This document shows, one piece after another, positions 1-8,055 of a stretch of DNA of 64,000 nt. This DNA comes from CAZKRU01 sp964555235. GTDB taxonomy: Bacteria > Verrucomicrobiota > Verrucomicrobiia > Methylacidiphilales > CAMAQI01. The notes beneath the pieces are model-generated. The model saw only the letters and a list, made by a program, of their open reading frames with translations. It had not been told where the DNA came from and ran no database searches. Position 1 is the stretch's first letter; the number at the start of each line of letters is the position of its first letter. The stretch lies in the NCBI GenBank assembly GCA_964555235.1, contig CAZKRU010000008.1, forward strand, positions 3,596 to 67,595, written 5' to 3'. The translations under genes were made by a program, and so were the position numbers.

Positions 1-346
1 TCTCAATTCGTCCCCCCGATCCGACAATAATTCCGTTCGGATTAATCACCAACACCTGACCATTCGATCTCAACGTTCCGTAAATCTGACTCGGATCTCC
101 CCCCATGACCCGATTCAAGGCCATGGAATCTGAACTTGGCTGAACAAACCGAGTCACCTCACCTGCGCCGATCGAAAAACCGTTCCACTGAATGACCACC
201 TGACTCGTCGACTGATTGATCGTCAACTGATTCCCCGAACGATCGAACGTAGCGCCTCCCGCAACGACCTGCTCCCCGTCTGGGTTTCCCCAGAGGAGTC
301 CTTGGATCAGCAATAAACTGACCATCATTTTAAGTCGCGGATGCAT
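1..346 (-). CDS. Filamentous-haemagglutinin-type (TPS domain) secreted protein, N-terminal part
   Basis: The frame reads from an ATG at 346 leftwards and is still open at the window edge, so only about 115 N-terminal residues are visible. A short hydrophobic leader (MVSLLLIQGLLWG) is followed by a segment with ATFDRSGNQLTINQST, VVIQWNGFSIGAGE, RVMGGDPSQIYGTLRSNG and VLVINPNGIIVGSGGRIE. These match the start of the haemagglutination-activity (two-partner secretion) domain, where the NPNGI motif is a hallmark of the beta-helix cap. Known members are large exported adhesins or surface beta-helix proteins, normally moved across the outer membrane by a TpsB/FhaC partner. No partner is in view. The rest of the protein lies outside, so its size and C-terminal anchoring are unknown. 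Confidence 0.8.
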   Translation of the reverse strand, partial: MHPRLKMMVSLLLIQGLLWGNPDGEQVVAGGATFDRSGNQLTINQSTSQVVIQWNGFSIGAGEVTRFVQPSSDSMALNRVMGGDPSQIYGTLRSNGQVLVINPNGIIVGSGGRIE

Positions 347-408
347 CAGCCGGCACAGTAGGGACTCTCCCCCACTTGACAACTGTTGTTTTGTGAAATT
401 TGTGCTTT

Positions 409-489
409 GGTGGGGCGGGGTCGATGACCCCGCCGTTCCCCATGGATCCAATGCCAAAGCCGCGGCGGGGTCATCGACCCCGCCCTACC
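409..489. repeat. Two-hairpin palindromic intergenic repeat (GGTNGGG...CCCTACC family)
   Basis: The element starts with GGTGGGGCGGGG and ends with CCCCGCCCTACC. Each half is itself a hairpin: GCGGGGTC/GACCCCGC on the left and CGGGGTC/GACCCCG on the right. It shares ends and architecture with the elements at 1285-1371 and 7930-8003, but the stem sequence is different. Confidence 0.75.
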
Positions 490-545
490 AATTTTTGAGT
501 AAAATAGATCGCGAAATTTTCCCACTATCGCCACACTCCTTGCTG

Positions 546-1289
546 ATGAAATTTGCCTTCTTTTTAACTTCCTTCGATCATCCGGAGGAGCTCACGCTCT
601 ATGCCTCATTCCTTGAGAAGAACTCGACCCACCTCAAAGAGGCGGAGATCATCCTTTACTGCAACAATCCCAACGTCTCGAATGAAGCGCTCCACTGCTC
701 CCTATCGACATTTAAGGCTAACCAGACCCATCTGATTCGATCCACGCAAAATGCAGGATGGCAGTTTGGATCATTCGAAGGAATGGTTCAAAATTACGAT
801 CTCCTTCGTCAATACGATCTCGTCATTCATTCCCATCAAAATGTTTATCCGGTCAGAGGCCAGCAATTCCTTTTACTCCTTCAACATTTCGCCGCCAGTG
901 AAGCCTCACTACTTTGCGCCGAAGTCGAACGAGTCCCTTCCGTTGAACTGGCTTCCACCCATCCGAACGATCCTCTACTCTATTGCACCGATTTTTTTGC
1001 CTTTAAACCAAACGCCATTCCGAAAGAAGTCTTTGACGCTTATCGATCGATGGATCCCCAATTCACCATTGCGGAATCCTTTTTAAAAATCACGGCACAA
1101 CGCCATCAAATTCCTGTTCTGATTTTTAAACGATTTTTACACAATCTCTTTCATCGCGAACTCGATTACGTCGGACTCTGGCACGAACACGACCAGGCAC
1201 GAGTCGCAGGATATCTCGCAGATCCCGACTCAACGACACTCTACGAATTTGATCTAACGGATCTTCCAATGAAAAAGCCAAATCGGTAG
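546..1289 (+). CDS. Conserved-looking protein of unknown function (possible glycosyltransferase-like)
   Basis: A 247-residue soluble protein starting MKFAFFLTSFDHPEEL. The reading frame extends upstream to 393, but that part translates the palindromic repeat at 409-489, so I take the internal ATG at 546. The opening hydrophobic strand, a segment ILYCNNP and the stretch YDLVIHSHQNVYPV recall Rossmann-like sugar-transfer enzymes, but I see no firm catalytic motif and do not assign a function. No signal peptide is apparent. The stop codon is the TAG inside the GGTAGGG end of the repeat at 1285. The gene converges on hpnG, and the two share that repeat as their boundary. Confidence 0.6.
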   Translation: MKFAFFLTSFDHPEELTLYASFLEKNSTHLKEAEIILYCNNPNVSNEALHCSLSTFKANQTHLIRSTQNAGWQFGSFEGMVQNYDLLRQYDLVIHSHQNVYPVRGQQFLLLLQHFAASEASLLCAEVERVPSVELASTHPNDPLLYCTDFFAFKPNAIPKEVFDAYRSMDPQFTIAESFLKITAQRHQIPVLIFKRFLHNLFHRELDYVGLWHEHDQARVAGYLADPDSTTLYEFDLTDLPMKKPNR

Positions 1290-1371
1290 GGATGCCTCTC
1301 CGAGGCGTCCGTTCCCGCGCCTCCCGCAAGCCTTCGAGACAAGACGGACCGCTCGGAGAGCGGTCCCTACC
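1285..1371. repeat. Two-hairpin palindromic repeat supplying both convergent stop codons
   Basis: It runs from GGTAGGGATGCC to GGTCCCTACC. The left half can fold GATGCCTC/GAGGCGTC and the right half GGACCGCTC/GAGCGGTCC. The TAG of the left end (1287-1289) terminates the plus-strand gene. The mirrored TAG of the right end (1369-1367) terminates the minus-strand hpnG. Confidence 0.8.
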
Positions 1372-2059
1372 AACTACCGGATGCGAAAACCCTCACCAGC
1401 GAATCCGTCAGATTCGTACGAACTTTTCCCAAGCCGATGACGAATCGGGCAAAGGGTTGAATCTCCTTCGGATGCTTCACTAAATAAGCCATCAATCGAA
1501 ACGGACTGGGATGATTTTTTTCGGAATCAAAGCTGGCGGCCAACGCTCCGGCCGGAAGTTCATCCTGAACCGTATCAGAAATGGCTCGAATCACCCAGAG
1601 CGGAATTTGACGTGCTTCGGCGATTTTAAAAACCGTTTCGCTCTCCATATCCACCACAGAAGCCCCGGTCACTCGTCCCAACTCCCGCTTTCCATCGCAC
1701 GCCGCAATCACTCGATCCGAACTCGTCCCGCGAACACCTCTCACATTCGATAACTCCGGCGGAATCCCTCCCGCACAAAAATTCTCTGCGACCACCACCA
1801 TTCCGTGAGTCAGATCATCGATCAATCCTCCCCCATATCCCGAGAGAATCAATCGTTCCAATTTAAAATGATTCAACAGGAGGGGGAGATGACGTTCAAC
1901 CCAACTTCGTCCCATTCCCAAAGTTCCCACAACGACGGATTGGCCTCGCAAATTTCCCACCACGCACGGAAGCGTCCCCAAGCGAAACGAGACACGATCC
2001 TCCAACTTTCCAATAAACGCGGCCGCCTCGTGAGCGACCGGAAACAGAACGCCAATCAC
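1367..2059 (-). CDS. hpnG: Hopanoid-associated phosphorylase/nucleosidase HpnG
   Basis: A 230-residue member of the nucleoside phosphorylase (MTAN/PNP) superfamily. HpnG is known to remove adenine from adenosylhopane during extended-hopanoid synthesis. Support: the glycine-rich LSGYGGGL segment, the substrate-binding VVDMESETVFKIA motif and the ISDTVQDELP segment with the expected catalytic Asp. I chose the GTG at 2059, because it overlaps the TGA of the upstream cyclase gene as GTGA and removes about 18 residues that only translate the end of shc. This gives tight translational coupling shc-hpnG. The assignment to HpnG rather than a general phosphorylase rests on the partnership with shc. 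Confidence 0.82.
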   Translation of the reverse strand: MIGVLFPVAHEAAAFIGKLEDRVSFRLGTLPCVVGNLRGQSVVVGTLGMGRSWVERHLPLLLNHFKLERLILSGYGGGLIDDLTHGMVVVAENFCAGGIPPELSNVRGVRGTSSDRVIAACDGKRELGRVTGASVVDMESETVFKIAEARQIPLWVIRAISDTVQDELPAGALAASFDSEKNHPSPFRLMAYLVKHPKEIQPFARFVIGLGKVRTNLTDSLVRVFASGSW

Positions 2060-4044
2060 CCCAGCGCCTTCGCTCGCCGCCTTCGATATTCTGCAAGTGC
2101 CAAAAGCGGCCAATTATTTCGATAAAGATCGTACTTCAGATAAAAAACACACGGAAATCCGGTTCCCGTAATATAATCCTCGGTCCACGATCCATCGGAG
2201 TTCTGAGTCCGGCAGAGATAATCAATCCCTCGTCGAAGACTCGAACGATTCGGATCATCGCAGGCAATAATTCCCATCAAAGCCCAAGCCGTCTGCGAAG
2301 CGGTGCTCGGCCCTTGCCCCTTCTGTTCCGGGTGATCGTACGAAGCACACGACTCCCCCCAACCACCATCCTCATTTTGACAGGATTCCAACCAATCACG
2401 ACCTCGCAAAATCCAATCCTGATTCATATCCTCACCGATGGCCTGGAGTCCGCGAAGAACTTGCCACGTTCCATAAATATAATTCACTCCCCAACGCCCG
2501 TACCACGACCCATCTTCTTCTTGAGTCTCACGCAGATACTGGAGCGCCCGGCGGATAAACCGCTCACTCCGCTTGATTCCCAATTTTCCAAATAACTCCA
2601 ACGCGCGCGCCGAAATATCGCCGCACGGTGGATCCAGAATCGCATTATGATCCGCAAAAGGAACATGCTGAAGCCACGCCTTATACACATCCTTGTCAAA
2701 AGCCGCCCAACCGCCGTTCTCACATTGGAAGCTGATCACCCACCCCAAGGCACGATCCATCGCCTCTTTCTTCGCCGCCTCATCCTTCCCTTCCGTGAGC
2801 CGCAAAAAGAGAAGCACCTTGAGCGTATCATCCACATCAGGATAATAAATATTGTTAAACTCAAAGGCCCATCCTGAAGCGACGGGATGCGGATTGATGA
2901 TATGCCAGTCCCCAAAGTGCCGGACTTCCTTTTTCAACAACCAATCGACTGCTTTTTGAACCTGGGGATGATCCTTTGGCACACCGGATTCCAGCAAGGC
3001 AACTCCCGTGATCGCCGTATCCCAGACGGGTGAAAAACAGGGTTGAACCCGGAAATCGTCATTCGCCACATCATCCACCTCCAACGCTTCAAAATCTTGA
3101 AGTGCTTTTTTGACCAGCGGATGATCATCCGAGTAACCCAAAGCCTTCAACGCAATAATGGAATACATCATCGCCGGAAAAATAGCACCCAAGCCATCGC
3201 ATCCCTCTGAAACCCGCGCCACTAGCCATTCTTCACACTGGTGGACCGCCCGGGCCCGGAACGGACGGTAAGGGAGTTTGTCAACAAACTTGAGAAAACT
3301 GTTCCACGCCAAAAAGAAATTGCGCCAGGTAAACCACTTCCGATCGCGACTGAGTTTTAGTTCCTTATGCTCCATGCCGTAGGGGAAAAGTTCGTGAAGC
3401 TGTTTCTCCTCCGGAAGATAACGAGTCGGCTTGAAGTGATTCGCGATCGCCAAGGGGATCAACATCCCGCGACTCCACGAAGACATGTCGTAGATATTAA
3501 AATAGAGCCAGTTCGGAAGCAGAATGACCTCAGCCGGAATCGCCGGAAGAAAATCCCATTCGTACTGTCCCAACAACGCGAGAATCAATTTGGTATAAGT
3601 ATTGCATTTCGGAACACCCCCCAATCGCAAAATTGTCGCATGCGCCTTGAGCATCTCAGGTTCATCCGGTGTCAGTCCCGCCAACTTCAAGGCAAAATAG
3701 GCCTTCACCGTCGCATTTAATTCACTCGGCCCCCCGACATAAATATTCCAACCTCCATCATGAAGCTGATGCTTTAAAATATGTTTCGCGCACTTCGCCT
3801 CCTTCACCGGATCGACTTTGTCCCGCCAGTGCATGAAGAGAATCACATCCGAGGTCAACGTGGCATCGACCACCAACTCCGCCATCCAGTAACCGTCCGG
3901 ATTTTGCATTCCAAGGAGCAACTTCTGGGAGCGCTCGATCGTCTGATTCACCGCCTGATCCAACTGAGGAAAGGCTTCTGCCCCATGAATGATCGGACCT
4001 CCACCGGGAAGCTCCGGGCGGGAAGAGAGTGCAGAAAAAGGCAT
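2056..4044 (-). CDS. shc: Squalene-hopene cyclase
   Basis: About 662 residues. The enzyme is known to cyclise squalene to hopene at the inner membrane. The catalytic DxDD motif is seen as PDVDDTLKVL about two-thirds along the chain, and many QW-type repeats are present (for example QNPDGYW, CENGGWAAF, QEEDGSWYGRWG, CQNEDGGWGES, TQNSDGSWTED). Length is normal for the family. Two starts are possible: ATG 4044 (MPFSALSS), taken here, or ATG 4092, which adds 16 residues. Neither has a convincing ribosome-binding site. It is the first gene of a two-gene unit with hpnG. No other hopanoid genes are in the window. Confidence 0.93.
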   Translation of the reverse strand: MPFSALSSRPELPGGGPIIHGAEAFPQLDQAVNQTIERSQKLLLGMQNPDGYWMAELVVDATLTSDVILFMHWRDKVDPVKEAKCAKHILKHQLHDGGWNIYVGGPSELNATVKAYFALKLAGLTPDEPEMLKAHATILRLGGVPKCNTYTKLILALLGQYEWDFLPAIPAEVILLPNWLYFNIYDMSSWSRGMLIPLAIANHFKPTRYLPEEKQLHELFPYGMEHKELKLSRDRKWFTWRNFFLAWNSFLKFVDKLPYRPFRARAVHQCEEWLVARVSEGCDGLGAIFPAMMYSIIALKALGYSDDHPLVKKALQDFEALEVDDVANDDFRVQPCFSPVWDTAITGVALLESGVPKDHPQVQKAVDWLLKKEVRHFGDWHIINPHPVASGWAFEFNNIYYPDVDDTLKVLLFLRLTEGKDEAAKKEAMDRALGWVISFQCENGGWAAFDKDVYKAWLQHVPFADHNAILDPPCGDISARALELFGKLGIKRSERFIRRALQYLRETQEEDGSWYGRWGVNYIYGTWQVLRGLQAIGEDMNQDWILRGRDWLESCQNEDGGWGESCASYDHPEQKGQGPSTASQTAWALMGIIACDDPNRSSLRRGIDYLCRTQNSDGSWTEDYITGTGFPCVFYLKYDLYRNNWPLLALAEYRRRRAKALG

Positions 4045-4177
4045 GGGAGTAGATAACCGAAACCGGAAATCACGGTCAATCCAAATCCCCATTGAAGCTT
4101 TTCACACAAAACCAGAACCCCCACCCAGCCGGAGGCTCGATTGTTTGGTGCGGGGGTGAAGGTGGGCATAACCGCCG

Positions 4178-4240
4178 TGTTCGCAGAGGATAAAAAAATA
4201 TTTTCTCAGCGGACTCGGCGATCTCTGCGCGAAAAACGGC
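4178..4240. repeat. Dispersed intergenic repeat (CTCTGCGCGAAAAA family)
   Basis: The segment TTTTCTCAGCGGACTCGGCG followed by ATCTCTGCGCGAAAAA recurs almost unchanged at 41111-41169 and, inverted, at 45559-45605. All copies are intergenic. Confidence 0.7.
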
Positions 4241-4324
4241 TTTCTTGTTCTTTAGGAGCCGCACTCAAATTTTGGGTTGAACATTGACAAGCCTCGGATT
4301 CCCCGACAAAATTCCGGCCGAAAT

Positions 4325-4398
4325 TACCCGATGGTGTAATGGTAACACAGCGCCCTTTGGAGGCGTTATTCATGGTTCGAGTCCATGTCGGGTAGCCA
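4325..4398 (+). tRNA. tRNA-Gln (anticodon TTG)
   Basis: A cloverleaf can be read directly. The acceptor arm TACCCGA pairs with TCGGGTA. The D arm GATGGTGTAATGGTAAC follows. The anticodon stem GCGCC/GGCGT encloses the loop CTTTGGA, giving anticodon TTG. The T arm contains GGTTCGAGTCC. The 3' CCA is encoded at 4396-4398. It stands alone just upstream of the pseudouridine synthase gene. Confidence 0.93.
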
Positions 4399-4440
4399 TT
4401 CTTTCTGGTTTTTTCGCGGACACTCAACCCATCATCTAAA

Positions 4441-5550
4441 ATGAAATCCTACTCCTCCCCCGCGACGGTTCAAAATCCGACCACCCTTGAGGAATTCCTT
4501 CGAGCCACCTGGCCGCAAGCTTCCGGAAAACAGATCAAGTCGTGGTTCAAATATCGTTCGATCTCGATCAACGAAACCCCGATGCGGCGCTTTGATCAAG
4601 CGTTGAAAGCCGGTGATCGGGTTCGTATTCGTTCTGATCGATACGTCGTCGAAGAGACCAAACTCCCCTCCGGTCTTGTGATTCGACACGAGGATGCGGC
4701 CATCCTCGTCATTGAGAAACCGTCCGGACTTCTCACCATTGCCACTGATAAAGAGCGTGAAAAAACGGCTTATAACAAACTGACGACCTGGCTGGAGAGC
4801 CGAAATCCGTATCAACCCGAACGCGTTTGGATCGTTCATCGCCTTGATCGTGAAACCTCCGGCCTCTTGGTTTTCGCCAAAACAGAATCAGCCAAACGAA
4901 CGCTCCAAAAAAACTGGGACAGTTTTGAAAAAAGATATGTCGCCATCGTCGAAGGAACTCCGCGTCCTCCCGAGCACGAACTTCAGGACAAGCTGGATGA
5001 ATCCGATGATTTCCGGGTTCGGATCGCCCGAACGATCAACGCCGAAACCCGGCTGGCGATCACTCGCTATAAAGTCATTCGGGAATCCAAACATTATTCC
5101 CAATTGGAAATTGAAATCCTGACCGGGCGTCGCCATCAAATTCGCGTTCAGCTCTCCGCTCACGGCTATCCCGTCGTTGGAGACGAACGCTACGATGCGA
5201 AAACGGATCCGATTCGACGTCTCGCTCTTCACGCCAGTCAACTCGTCTTTAACCATCCGGAAACCGGAAAGAAAATGGAGTTTCGCTGCGCAATCCCGAC
5301 CACCTTCAAGATTCCGTTTCGCGAAGGATTCGATTTTTCCGAAGTCAAATCCTTCAAATCTCGAGAGACAACACCTCACTCCTCAACCCATTCAACCGGT
5401 AGGGACGCCTCTCCGAAGCGTCCGAACTCTCAAGCAAGGCCCGCTCCCCGTAAAGCGTTTGGGGCAGTCAGGAGATCGGCGGCTCCCAGCGAAGGGGCTT
5501 TTTACTCACGTGCCCCTCATTCGAAAAAGAAAAATAGGCTAGAGAAGTGA
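4441..5550 (+). CDS. RluA/RluD-family pseudouridine synthase
   Basis: A 369-residue protein converting uridine to pseudouridine in structured RNA, probably rRNA. An N-terminal S4-like RNA-binding region (about residues 15-75) precedes the catalytic domain. The domain shows IVHRLDRETSGLLVFAK with the catalytic Asp near residue 136, and the later motifs EILTGRRHQIRVQLSAHGYP and LALHASQL. The family normally ends soon after these. Here about 50 extra residues follow, low in complexity and basic, and residues GRDASPKRP are the direct translation of the palindromic repeat half at 5398-5423. The tail therefore looks like repeat invasion extending the reading frame. Which of the RluA, RluC or RluD substrates it uses cannot be decided here. 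Confidence 0.9.
   Translation: MKSYSSPATVQNPTTLEEFLRATWPQASGKQIKSWFKYRSISINETPMRRFDQALKAGDRVRIRSDRYVVEETKLPSGLVIRHEDAAILVIEKPSGLLTIATDKEREKTAYNKLTTWLESRNPYQPERVWIVHRLDRETSGLLVFAKTESAKRTLQKNWDSFEKRYVAIVEGTPRPPEHELQDKLDESDDFRVRIARTINAETRLAITRYKVIRESKHYSQLEIEILTGRRHQIRVQLSAHGYPVVGDERYDAKTDPIRRLALHASQLVFNHPETGKKMEFRCAIPTTFKIPFREGFDFSEVKSFKSRETTPHSSTHSTGRDASPKRPNSQARPAPRKAFGAVRRSAAPSEGAFYSRAPHSKKKNRLEK
5398..5423. repeat. Half of the GGTAGGG palindromic repeat inside a coding region
   Basis: GGTAGGGACGCCTCTCCGAA and the following GCGTCCG match one hairpin half of the intergenic family at 1285 and 7930. It is read in frame as GRDASPKRP within the C-terminal tail of the pseudouridine synthase. Confidence 0.75.
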
Positions 5551-5588
5551 TTGACCTAATCGCTCAAGAGCAGTAATTACTAACGCTT

Positions 5589-7034
5589 ATGCCAGTCAAG
5601 AAAGAATCCGAACTTTCCCCCAAAAACCGTGATTTCTTCAAACGCGCAAAAACCGGGTTTGACGCAAGAAACTATGATGGCGCCATCGGCTATCTCCCGA
5701 TGATTTTGAAAGAAGAACCCCTCTTTCTCGAAGGACGTCGCATGCTTCGTGCGGCTCAAATTCAGAAATGCAAAGCGCAGGGAGCCAGTTTCAATCGTCA
5801 GATGGCATCGATGAAGGCCTCTGCGGCGATTGCGATGAAGGTTGGAATTGCCAAGAAGAATCCGATGGAGGCTTTTGTTGCTGCGGAAGAAGCGCTGGCC
5901 ATTGACCCATTCAATAATAAAGCGAATGAAATGATTGCGGAGGCAGCCCTCACGCTTCAAGTACCGGAAATTGCGGCCTTTGCCTACGAGACGATTCGGG
6001 AAGGAGATCCGACCAATAAGGAAATTCTTCACCGACTGGCCAAACTTTATTTGGAAATGAAGGAGCCGGCAAAGGCTCAGAATGTCTACACGCGCATCAT
6101 TGAAATCGACCCTTCCGATTCCGACGCAATTTCCGGCGAAAAGAACGCCAGCGCCGCCCAAGCCTCTCAATCCGGCGGGTGGGACAAAGCCAAGGATTAT
6201 AAAGACGTCCTGAAAGATAAAGGTCAGGCCGGAAACCTGGAACAGGAATCCAAGTCGGTCAAATCCGAAGAAGTCATCGCCCAACAAATTCAAGCGCTTT
6301 ACGAAAAAAGTCAGAAGGAACCGGCCAATGTTCTTCATCCGAAAAAAATCGGAGAACTTTACGCTCAAGCCAACGATCTCGAAAACGCCATCTCCTGGTA
6401 TCATCATGCCTACGAAATGGGAGGGAGTTCCGATGCCGCCATTGAAAAAATCATTGGCGATCTGACCCTCAAACAATGGGATGTTTGCATCCAACAGGCT
6501 CAGGAAGCCTTGGAGACCGTTCGTTCCCGTCCTGATCTGGCAGAGCAACTTCCGACCTACGAGCAACAATTGATCGACTTGGAAAAACAGAAATCCGATT
6601 ACCTCCTCGGCGCGGCCAAGAAGCGCGTGGAACGTTATCCGAATGATAATCAGTTCCACTTCGAGTTGGGAGAAGCCTATTTCAATGCGGGCCAGTACAA
6701 GGAAGCGCTTCAGGAACTTCAGCTCGGAGCCAAGCAACCGAGCGTCCGTCAAAAAGCGCTGAATCTCATCGGTATGTGCCATTGGAAACGGAAGATGTTG
6801 GATATGGCGAAGAAGACCTTCTCTTCCGCCGCGTCCGAAATTCCGGGAATGGACGATGTCAAAAAGGAGATCATCTACAATCTCGCCAAGGTCTGCGAAG
6901 AGATGAAGCTCAAGCAAGAGGCCACGGATTACTACAAACAAATTTACGAGTTCGACATGAGTTACAAGGATGTCTCTGACAAGGTCGAAGCCTCGTATAA
7001 CGAACCGACGGACGAATCAGCCCCCCCGGCCTGA
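5589..7034 (+). CDS. Cytoplasmic TPR-repeat protein
   Basis: A 481-residue protein with no signal peptide. Several tetratricopeptide units can be recognised, for example around AEEALAIDPFNNKANEMIAEAAL, the LAKLYLEMKEPAKAQNVYTR region, IGELYAQANDLENAISWYHHAYE and GEAYFNAGQYKEALQELQ (fragments quoted in part). TPRs are protein-interaction scaffolds, and I cannot name the partner. The gene starts at an ATG 39 bases after the pseudouridine synthase stop. It is followed at 17 bases by a PIG-L deacetylase, suggesting one transcript. A long open frame on the opposite strand is only a codon-usage shadow. Confidence 0.85.
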   Translation: MPVKKESELSPKNRDFFKRAKTGFDARNYDGAIGYLPMILKEEPLFLEGRRMLRAAQIQKCKAQGASFNRQMASMKASAAIAMKVGIAKKNPMEAFVAAEEALAIDPFNNKANEMIAEAALTLQVPEIAAFAYETIREGDPTNKEILHRLAKLYLEMKEPAKAQNVYTRIIEIDPSDSDAISGEKNASAAQASQSGGWDKAKDYKDVLKDKGQAGNLEQESKSVKSEEVIAQQIQALYEKSQKEPANVLHPKKIGELYAQANDLENAISWYHHAYEMGGSSDAAIEKIIGDLTLKQWDVCIQQAQEALETVRSRPDLAEQLPTYEQQLIDLEKQKSDYLLGAAKKRVERYPNDNQFHFELGEAYFNAGQYKEALQELQLGAKQPSVRQKALNLIGMCHWKRKMLDMAKKTFSSAASEIPGMDDVKKEIIYNLAKVCEEMKLKQEATDYYKQIYEFDMSYKDVSDKVEASYNEPTDESAPPA

Positions 7035-7050
7035 TTTCCCATTGGCCTCC

Positions 7051-7908
7051 ATGGACCTCTGCGGCGTTCGATTTGAGATCGTGGTTCCGGACGGACTTTC
7101 CGAAGAAGCCGCACTGCAACGAACCACTCACCTCGGTATCGGTGCCCATGCGGATGATCTCGAATTCATGTCCCTTCACGGAATTCTTGAGTGTTACGAA
7201 AAACCGGATCAATGGTTCACCGGTATCACCGTGACCAACGGAAGCGGGAGCGTCCGATCCGGAGTCACTTCCGGTACTTCCGATAAAGAACTCGTTGCCA
7301 TCCGATGGAAAGAACAGGTCGAAGCGGCTCGAATTGGAAAATACGGAGCCATTCTCGGTCTTCCCTATTCAAGCGCGGATCTTCGCGTCATGGATCAAAC
7401 CCAATGGCTCGATCTTTTGGAAGCGTTGATTAAAAAAACACGTCCCAAAATTCTCTACACTCACAATCCCGCAGACAAACATGATACTCACGTCTCCGTC
7501 GTCGTTCCACTCTTGCAGCGACTCCAACGGCTTCCCAAAGAATTTCATCCTGAAAAAATCTATGGATGCGAGGGCTGGCGCGGATTGGATTGGTTGATGG
7601 ATTCTGAAAAACAAATCTTCGATATCAGTGCCCGCCCGGATTTAGGAAAAGCACTCGGCGCCGTCTTCCGCTCTCAAATTGATTCAGGAAAACAGTATGA
7701 CTTGGCCGTTCACGGACGCCGCCTCATGAATGCCACGTTCCTCTCTCCCCATCACACCGATCCCGCAAAACTAGTTGAACTCGCCATGGACTTGACTCCC
7801 CTTCTCGAAAAACCGGAACTCGATCCCGTTCGTTTCGTTCAAGATCACATTCTCCGCTTTGAAAAGGACGTCATGCAGCGCATGCAACGTTATCTCCGGG
7901 ATTTTTAG
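7051..7908 (+). CDS. PIG-L (LmbE-like) family deacetylase
   Basis: A 285-residue protein of the PIG-L/LmbE family, zinc-dependent N-deacetylases that act on N-acetylglucosaminyl compounds. The metal-binding AHADDLEF motif lies near residue 32. A second metal and base region reads HNPADKHDTHV. The start is the ATG at 7051 (MDLCGVRFEIV), because the longer frame from 6970 overlaps the upstream TPR gene. The actual substrate is unknown; relatives work in mycothiol or bacillithiol synthesis, GPI biosynthesis or antibiotic pathways. Confidence 0.85.
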   Translation: MDLCGVRFEIVVPDGLSEEAALQRTTHLGIGAHADDLEFMSLHGILECYEKPDQWFTGITVTNGSGSVRSGVTSGTSDKELVAIRWKEQVEAARIGKYGAILGLPYSSADLRVMDQTQWLDLLEALIKKTRPKILYTHNPADKHDTHVSVVVPLLQRLQRLPKEFHPEKIYGCEGWRGLDWLMDSEKQIFDISARPDLGKALGAVFRSQIDSGKQYDLAVHGRRLMNATFLSPHHTDPAKLVELAMDLTPLLEKPELDPVRFVQDHILRFEKDVMQRMQRYLRDF

Positions 7909-7929
7909 ACAATCCCTTTTGTTTCACTT

Positions 7930-8003
7930 GGTAGGGACGCCTCTCCGCAGGCGTCCGAGTAGTCCGAGTTTATGAACGGACACCTCGGAGAGGCGTCCCT
8001 ACC
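7930..8003. repeat. Two-hairpin palindromic repeat (GGTAGGG...CCCTACC)
   Basis: GGTAGGGACGCCTCTCCGCA starts the element and GAGAGGCGTCCCTACC ends it. The two halves are inverted copies of each other and each can fold on its own. It lies between the deacetylase and the oxidoreductase gene. Confidence 0.8.
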
Positions 8004-8055
8004 ACTTATCGGCTTTTCGCTTGCACTTCACGCTCGACTCCATAGAAAATCTTTC

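Noticed and set aside
409..489. CRISPR-like repeat array from clustered palindromes
   Set aside because: The repeats are dispersed singly through the window, without regular spacers or cas genes.
393..545. Upstream extension of the unknown gene at 546
   Set aside because: It translates the two-hairpin repeat at 409-489 and gives a low-complexity leader; the internal ATG is a better start.
5580..6941. A 453-residue open frame on the minus strand opposite the TPR gene
   Set aside because: It is a codon-usage shadow; the plus-strand frame has clear TPR repeats and a normal start, while the antisense product has no recognisable domain.
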